In this document: positions 52,921 through 57,953 of the stretch, in pieces
Layout of the letters: every line of letters starts with the position of its first letter
How positions within the stretch are numbered: position 1 is the stretch's first letter
Source: Oscillospiraceae bacterium
GTDB lineage: Bacteria > Bacillota > Clostridia > Oscillospirales > Oscillospiraceae
Assembly (NCBI GenBank): GCA_009779845.1
Contig: WRBE01000009.1
Span: forward strand, 1-57,953
Length of the DNA stretch: 57,953 nucleotides
Direction: 5' to 3'
Translations under genes and position numbers: made by a program
Notes under the pieces: generated by a model
Told to the model about the DNA's origin: nothing
Database searches by the model: none
Seen by the model: only the letters and a program-made list of their open reading frames with translations

Positions 52921-53588
52921 CTCCCACCCCAGCGGGTGAGATAGGCTTCCATGTTCTCCCGCACTGCGTCGGTGATGATAATGTTGCCGTCTATCTTTCG
53001 GTTGTGCAGACACTGGATGATCTCTTGCACGGTGACGATGGGGTAGACGTTGAGACCGAGGGTGTTTTGTAGCTCTTGCAAGGTAGACACGTCCCCCGTG
53101 CCCCGCTCCATCCGGTCAACAGACACATAGAGGGCCGTGAGGCTCACATCTGCCACTTGGCGGAATAATTCTACCGTCTCCCGCACGGCGGTTCCGGCTG
53201 TGACCACGTCCTCGATGATGGCGATGCGGTCACCGGCGTTTGGCTTGTAGCCGATGAGGCTGCCGCCCTCGCCGTGGTCTTTGGTCTCTTTCCGGTTAAA
53301 GCAAAACGCCACGTCCCGGTTGTTGAGCCGATACAGAGAGGAGGCCGCCGTCACCGAGAGGGGAATTCCCTTATACGCCGGGCCGAACAGGGCATCAAAA
53401 TCCTCTCCGCTGTCCTGAATACAGGCGGCGTAATAGTCGCCTAGGGCAGAAATTTGGCTGCCGGTGCGGTAGTTGCCGGTGTTGATGAAATAAGGTGTTT
53501 CTCGTCCGCTTTTGGTAACGAAATCGCCGAAAGTAAGCACACCTGCCCGAACCATAAAGTGAATGAAGTCTTGTTTATAGGCTTGCAT
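52917..53588 (-). CDS. pyrE: Orotate phosphoribosyltransferase
   Basis: A 223-residue enzyme making OMP from orotate and PRPP in pyrimidine synthesis. The PRPP-binding motif is IAIIEDVVTAGTAVRE; FGPAYKGIPLSVTAA and the catalytic lysine loop FNRKETKDHGEGG are also visible. GAGGAG precedes the ATG. It leads the pyrE-radC-uvrB operon from a symmetric promoter shared with the HAD gene at 53701. Confidence 0.96.
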   Translation of the reverse strand: MQAYKQDFIHFMVRAGVLTFGDFVTKSGRETPYFINTGNYRTGSQISALGDYYAACIQDSGEDFDALFGPAYKGIPLSVTAASSLYRLNNRDVAFCFNRKETKDHGEGGSLIGYKPNAGDRIAIIEDVVTAGTAVRETVELFRQVADVSLTALYVSVDRMERGTGDVSTLQELQNTLGLNVYPIVTVQEIIQCLHNRKIDGNIIITDAVRENMEAYLTRWGGR

Positions 53589-53609
53589 TGGTTTTGTCTC
53601 CTCTGCGGT

Positions 53610-53679
53610 TTTTGCGTATATTATATCATAGGGTTGCCCTTGGCATCAAGGGATATCCTGTGATATAATATACGCAAAA
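53610..53679. promoter_or_regulatory. Symmetric divergent promoter for pyrE and the HAD gene
   Basis: Perfect 19-bp arms (TTTTGCGTATATTATATCA and complement) flank 32 bp. Rightward: TTGGCA (53640-53645), 18 bp, TATAAT (53664-53669). Leftward: TTGATG (53649-53644), 18 bp, TATAAT (53625-53620). The two -35 boxes overlap by two bases. Confidence 0.78.
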
Positions 53680-53700
53680 CCCACTCCTGCGGAGGTATTC

Positions 53701-54555
53701 GTGAACACATTCGATATAAGCACAATCCAAGCTGTGGCCTTAGACCTAGACGGCACTTTGCTCGACCGGGGTGTACTCTATCCTGAGGTCTTAGAAACCC
53801 TAGAACAAGTCGCCACCTGCGGCACCCGCATCATCCTCGCCACCGGGCGTATTCGGGGCCTTTTGCCTGATGCGCTCTGCGCTGTCCCCGGTTTGCGCTA
53901 TGCCGTGACCCTAAATGGGGCCTGTGTTTCCGACTTGCAAGACAATCGCCATATCGCCCGCACGTCTTTAGACCGAACCCTTGTGGAAGAGATTGCAGCC
54001 TTTGTAGCCGAAGGCACCGCCGCACCGGGCGCACATTTTATGACGGACGATACCATTATTCTCTCCCCGGACACCATGCGCCGGACGAGAGCGTTGCATT
54101 TGCGGCATTTTTCTCCCCAAGCCGTGGACGAGTTCGAGCAGACCTGCACCTTTGTCACGTCCCCCATGGCGTATATTCAGGCGCATAATATCACCATCGA
54201 CAAGCTGGTGTTCACCTGTCCCTCCCCAGAGCACGCTGTCCGCTTATTAGAACAAATTGACCGCAACTTCGATGTAGAAACCGCCATTATGGAGGGTGAA
54301 AACGTAGAGGTTACCACCAGCGGCATCAGCAAGGCAAGTGGGCTTCAAACGCTTGCGGCGCATTTGGATTTTTCCCTAGAACGCACCATTGCCATTGGGG
54401 ACAGCGGGAATGATGTGCGTATGCTGGAAGCCGTGGGCTATCCCATCGCCATGGGCAACGCACCGCCGGAGATTCAGGCGTTGGCATGGCGGGTGGCCCC
54501 GCCTGTAGGGGAGCGGGGTGTTGCCAAAGTGCTGGGGGAGTTATTTTTGGTGTAG
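53701..54555 (+). CDS. Cof-type HAD hydrolase
   Basis: A 284-residue HAD IIB phosphatase. Motif I is LDLDGTLLD, motif II LATGR, and motif IV AIGDSGNDVRMLEAVGYPIAMGNA; the cap domain fills about residues 85-190. Such enzymes dephosphorylate sugar phosphates or flavin precursors. It starts at a GTG after CGGAGG. It is a single gene, divergent from pyrE. Confidence 0.93.
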   Translation: MNTFDISTIQAVALDLDGTLLDRGVLYPEVLETLEQVATCGTRIILATGRIRGLLPDALCAVPGLRYAVTLNGACVSDLQDNRHIARTSLDRTLVEEIAAFVAEGTAAPGAHFMTDDTIILSPDTMRRTRALHLRHFSPQAVDEFEQTCTFVTSPMAYIQAHNITIDKLVFTCPSPEHAVRLLEQIDRNFDVETAIMEGENVEVTTSGISKASGLQTLAAHLDFSLERTIAIGDSGNDVRMLEAVGYPIAMGNAPPEIQALAWRVAPPVGERGVAKVLGELFLV

Positions 54556-54591
54556 GCGTTTTGACCTTTGCCCTTCCACTCATCACGTTCC

Positions 54592-54653
54592 CTACAAAAA
54601 ATAAGAATACCGAGCGGCTGAGAACAGTCACCCGGTATTCTTATTTTTTGTAG
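54592..54653. terminator. Terminator after the HAD gene
   Basis: A 21-bp perfect stem (starting CTACAAAAAATAAGAATACC) with a 20-base loop; it carries A- and T-runs on both sides. Confidence 0.85.
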
Positions 54654-54784
54654 CGCAAGCCATAGGGTCTTTTGGGTTGACACAAAAACAAGAAGCGGGA
54701 CAATGGCTGCCTCTCTACATTGACAATTTTGAAAAGAACCAGTACAATTGTACTCGACCAAGTTGAAGGCAATATAATCAACAT

Positions 54785-54861
54785 GCGCCCGTAGCTCAGT
54801 TGGATAGAGCATTCGCCTCCTAAGCGAAGGGCCGGACGTTCAAATCGTCTCGGGCGTGCCA
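54785..54861 (+). tRNA. tRNA-Arg (anticodon CCT)
   Basis: A 77-base cloverleaf starting GCGCCCGTAGCTCAG with encoded CCA. The anticodon loop CTCCTAA gives CCT, reading AGG. The T-arm is GACGTTCAAATCGTC. Confidence 0.95.
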
Positions 54862-54904
54862 CTGTTCCAAACTTATCCTATGTATTAGAAGAGGTGGTTT
54901 TATT

Positions 54905-57598
54905 ATGGCATGGTACGAACACGCACCGCAGCACGTATTGGAACGATTGAACACGGATCCCGCCTGCGGACTGGCTACGGCGGAGGTTGCAAGACGGCAA
55001 GAACAATATGGGAAAAACCAGTTTGACGAAGAAAAACCAGAAAGTGTCTTCAAACGCATTCTGCACCACCTGAAAGATGCGGCGATTCTTATCTTGCTTT
55101 TGGCGGTGGCCCTGTCTCTGACTCTTGCCATTACCCGATTTGATGCCACCGGGTGGAACGGGTTTATTAAGCCCATCGTCATCTTTGCCATTGTGGTCAT
55201 GAACATCACGCTGGCCATCACCCAAGAAGCCAGTGCTGAGAAGTCCCTAGCGGCCCTTGCTAAACTTTCCAGCCCCTCGGCCAAAGTGATTCGAGACGGG
55301 GTACAGGTAGAGATTGACGCGGTCAATGTGGTGCCTGGCGACATTATTGTGCTGGAAACCGGTGACCTTGTCCCGGCGGATGCCCGCTTGTTAGAAGTCA
55401 CGGACTTGTCTGTGGATGAGGCATCTCTCACGGGGGAAAGCGAGCCGTCTGAGAAAGAGCTGGCCCCGGAGATGGATACCACTGTGGCCTTGGGCGACCA
55501 GAAGAATATGGTGTTCTCCAGTTGTCTTGTTACCTCCGGTCGTGGTCGTGCTGTCATTGTGGAAATCGGCATGAAGACGGAGATTGGAAAGATCGCCGGA
55601 CGCTTAAATGATACTCAAAAGATTAAAACGCCTCTGCAACAACGGCTGGATAAGCTGAATCGAACCATTACCTTGGTGGCTGTGATTGCTGCGCTGTTAT
55701 TAGTCGGCGTTGGCTTTTTGCAAGAGGCGGAGCTTTGGACGCTCATCTTCCTCGCCGTGGCCTTGGCCGTGGCCGCAGTGCCGGAGATGATGGCACTCAT
55801 CACCACCTTGACCTTGGCCCACGGGGTCAAGCAGATGGTGAAAAAAAACGCCTTGATTCGCAAACTTCCGGCGGTGGAAACATTGGGTTCTACCTCTGTG
55901 ATCTGTAGTGACAAGACCGGCACGCTTACCCAGAATCGCATGACCATCAAGCGGCTCTGGTTGGGCGGAGATGCCATCTCCGATGAGGACGAATTTTCAC
56001 CGCAAGAGATTACGTTCATTGAACAACTAACCCTTTCCTCCAACGCTGTCATTAAGACCGGTGATGAGGGAGAGATGGTCTTTGCAGGCAGCCCCACAGA
56101 GGCCGCCATCTTACGACTACTGGTGCAAAAGGGCTTAGACAAACACACGATAGAGGCCACATTCCCCCGTGTGGGGGAGGTGCCGTTTTCTTCCGAGCGT
56201 AAAATGATGACCACTGTACACAAAGCACCTGAGGGGGGATATTTGGTCATTACCAAAGGTGCCATGGATCGACTGCCCTTTTCTCACACCGGTGAGGCCG
56301 CAGTGCTTGCCCGGCAAGAGGCCCATGATGCTATGGCAGACAAAGCCCTGCGGGTTATTGGTATGGGTCGTAAACATGTCGATACCCTGCCGGAGAACTT
56401 AGAAGAATTGGAAACCGACTTAGACTTTGTGGGTATCATTGGCCTCATCGACCCGCCCCGACCGGAGGCGAAGGCGGCCATTACAAGGGCCCGTAAAGCT
56501 GGCATCCGCACGGTGATGATTACCGGTGACCATGCCGCCACCGCAAAAGCCATCGCCACCGACCTCGGCATTATCGGCGAGGGCGGGGGCGTGATGACCG
56601 GGGTAGAGCTTGCCAAGCTCTCTGACGAAGAACTCATTGGCGTGGTGACGGAGTATTCGGTCTATGCCAGAGTGTCCCCGGAGGACAAAATACGTATTGT
56701 AGAGGCGTGGCAAGAACATGACGAGGTAGTCGCCATGACCGGCGACGGGGTCAATGACGCCCCGGCACTGAAGGCCGCCGATGTGGGCATTGCCATGGGT
56801 ATTACCGGCACGGAAGTGTCCAAAAGTGCCGCTGACATGATTTTGATCGACGATAACTTTGCCACCATCGTAGACGCGGTGCAAGAGGGGCGCAACGTAT
56901 TCTCTATTATCAAAAAGCTCATCTATTTCCTCATCGTGGCAAACTTTGCAGAGGTGACGATTATCTTGGGTGCGTTTATGTTTGGTTGGGGTGCGATTCT
57001 CTCGCCGATTATGATTTTGCTGGTCAATGTCTTGGCAGATGGGATTCCCGGCCTGCGCTTGGCACAGGAAGTTTCAGACCCACGGATTATGAACCGGGCT
57101 CCCATTGGCCGGATGGAGAGTTTCTTTGGCGGCGGGCTATTGTTCGTTATCGCCAAACAGGCCATTTCCTTTGTGGCTGTGACGTGGGTTGCCTATTACG
57201 TGGCGGCGTTTGTAAACATCTCCTCTTTCATTGCACCCAGCCACCAAGTGGGCCAGACGGCGGCATTTGTGACCCTTGGATTTGTGGCGATCTCTCATAT
57301 TTTCACGGCACGAACCAGAAAGTCTATGTTCAAAAAATCCTTCAGAAAAAATTTCCCCCTGACCTTGGCGGCTTTGTCCATGTATGCGGCCTTCGTGTTG
57401 TTCGCCATTTTGCCTCCCTTCCAGTTCCTGTTCGAGCTCGTACCCATGGGGATAGAACACTGGCTGATGATTGTGGGACTTGCCATTGTCCCCACCATTG
57501 TGGCAGAATTAGGGAAACTCCACGCCCGCATTGCGGAGAAGAAAGCCTACAGAAAGCGCCTAGTGAAGCACTTCCCCCACGAAGGGTTAGGCGAGTAA
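54905..57598 (+). CDS. P2-type cation-transporting ATPase (calcium pump-like)
   Basis: An 897-residue protein with ten membrane segments. An N-terminal cation-ATPase domain is followed by the actuator loop LSVDEASLTGESEPSEK, phosphorylation site CSDKTGTLTQN (Asp336) and hinge MTGDGVNDAPALKAADVGIAMG. Overall layout matches bacterial PMCA/SERCA-like pumps. The segment-4 ion-site motif, normally PEGLP, reads PEMMA (residues 293-297): the glutamate stays but the next three residues differ. The ion could be calcium or another cation. The ATG follows AGAGGTGG, 44 bases after tRNA-Arg. Confidence 0.93.
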   Translation: MAWYEHAPQHVLERLNTDPACGLATAEVARRQEQYGKNQFDEEKPESVFKRILHHLKDAAILILLLAVALSLTLAITRFDATGWNGFIKPIVIFAIVVMNITLAITQEASAEKSLAALAKLSSPSAKVIRDGVQVEIDAVNVVPGDIIVLETGDLVPADARLLEVTDLSVDEASLTGESEPSEKELAPEMDTTVALGDQKNMVFSSCLVTSGRGRAVIVEIGMKTEIGKIAGRLNDTQKIKTPLQQRLDKLNRTITLVAVIAALLLVGVGFLQEAELWTLIFLAVALAVAAVPEMMALITTLTLAHGVKQMVKKNALIRKLPAVETLGSTSVICSDKTGTLTQNRMTIKRLWLGGDAISDEDEFSPQEITFIEQLTLSSNAVIKTGDEGEMVFAGSPTEAAILRLLVQKGLDKHTIEATFPRVGEVPFSSERKMMTTVHKAPEGGYLVITKGAMDRLPFSHTGEAAVLARQEAHDAMADKALRVIGMGRKHVDTLPENLEELETDLDFVGIIGLIDPPRPEAKAAITRARKAGIRTVMITGDHAATAKAIATDLGIIGEGGGVMTGVELAKLSDEELIGVVTEYSVYARVSPEDKIRIVEAWQEHDEVVAMTGDGVNDAPALKAADVGIAMGITGTEVSKSAADMILIDDNFATIVDAVQEGRNVFSIIKKLIYFLIVANFAEVTIILGAFMFGWGAILSPIMILLVNVLADGIPGLRLAQEVSDPRIMNRAPIGRMESFFGGGLLFVIAKQAISFVAVTWVAYYVAAFVNISSFIAPSHQVGQTAAFVTLGFVAISHIFTARTRKSMFKKSFRKNFPLTLAALSMYAAFVLFAILPPFQFLFELVPMGIEHWLMIVGLAIVPTIVAELGKLHARIAEKKAYRKRLVKHFPHEGLGE

Positions 57599-57741
57599 CG
57601 TTTGCTAGGGGGCATTTCCCCTCCGCAAAAACGTCAAAACCATTGGATTCCCAATGGGTGCATAGAATTGAAGTTTGAACCGGTTTATGGTATAACATAC
57701 CGAAACTCTCTCAAATCCCTGTGATACCAATATCCTTGTCG
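57599..57741. other. Intergenic region with hairpin after the P-type ATPase
   Basis: An AGGGGGCATTTCCCCT hairpin inside a GTTTGC...GCAAAAAC context (57600-57635) probably terminates the ATPase gene. Nothing else is evident up to the integrase remnant. Confidence 0.5.
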
Positions 57742-57953
57742 CTAACCTGTGACTAGTTCAATTGCGGAGTTGAGATCATCAATAGACCTGTGCGCAGAGT
57801 CACGTTCTCTGACATCTCCCATTATTAACTGAATGCACGTCCTGTCTGCGCCAGCGGAATCGAGGCGCAAACGGAAAGTATGACGGCAAGCATGAGGTGT
57901 ATGTTGCATATTTGCTGCCCCCATGATGGCACTCCAAAACTCTCTGTATGTAC
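57742..57953 (-). pseudogene. C-terminal remnant of a tyrosine recombinase/integrase, runs off the right edge
   Basis: The minus-strand frame is open to the window edge and reads YREFW...MQHTPHACRHTFRLRLDSAGADR...LIMGD, the catalytic C-terminus of a phage-type integrase (HxxR box, R in CRHTF). The usual MGH histidine is aspartate, and the stretch that should carry the catalytic YTH tyrosine is shortened to SAH. It therefore looks inactive. The N-terminal part lies outside the window. Confidence 0.75.

Noticed and set aside
54474-54862. Frames reading through tRNA-Arg(CCT), such as FERPALRLGG
   Set aside because: These are translations of the tRNA antisense strand.

Overview
The window looks like chromosomal DNA from an anaerobic, endospore-forming Firmicute of the class Clostridia, most likely Oscillospirales-like. 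The evidence is spoVM, sipL and spoIIE, an oxygen-sensitive class III ribonucleotide reductase, an IreB-type regulator, strong AGGAGG-type ribosome sites and many GTG/TTG starts. The placement is inferred from gene content. There is no rRNA operon, CRISPR array or complete insertion sequence, and the window is mostly core chromosome with small accessory patches.

Left end (1-14 kb): a 1441-codon reading frame on the minus strand, open at the left edge, encodes a secreted multidomain GH127-type (DUF1680) beta-L-arabinofuranosidase. Two small membrane proteins (DUF4405, DUF454) follow. A sporulation pair comes next: the 23-residue SpoVM and the SPOCS/LysM protein SipL. Beyond lies a regulatory patch with an XRE regulator flanked by direct repeats, a MerR/GyrI-like regulator with its own promoter, a TetR-CPBP protease operon, a GNAT-like protein, a tiny Asn/Ser/Gln-rich protein, YebC and a stand-alone MprF-type DUF2156 domain.

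Middle (14-32.7 kb): three polytopic membrane proteins, an MFS transporter behind a leader peptide with an apparent anti-Shine-Dalgarno element, nrdD with a textbook pair of NrdR boxes over its promoter, an ABC-F ATPase, pyruvate kinase, tRNA-Gly, a HicA-HicB toxin-antitoxin pair, tRNA-Arg, an EamA transporter and a nitroreductase that share a symmetric divergent promoter, a HAD hydrolase cluster, IreB and pheST.

Right half (32.7-58 kb): an AT-rich orphan pair, then nnrD-lipoprotein-alr-mazF, which resembles the Bacillus alr-ndoA neighbourhood but lacks the antitoxin gene. Next come an XRE regulator with paired operators, rnhB-yraN-M19 dipeptidase-thrC, aspS-trmO, a hydrolase with its own regulator, spoIIE, then uvrB-radC-pyrE on the minus strand. 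pyrE diverges from a Cof-type HAD gene across a second symmetric promoter. tRNA-Arg(CCU), a P2-type cation ATPase and the decayed C-terminus of a tyrosine recombinase close the window.

The least explained items are: a dispersed, structured repeat of about 300 bp (three copies, two of them just upstream of pheS and aspS in the same relative orientation), the two symmetric back-to-back promoters, the MFS leader attenuator, the paired XRE operators, and several genes too short for ordinary gene calling (spoVM, hicA, the Asn/Ser/Gln-rich protein, small membrane proteins).
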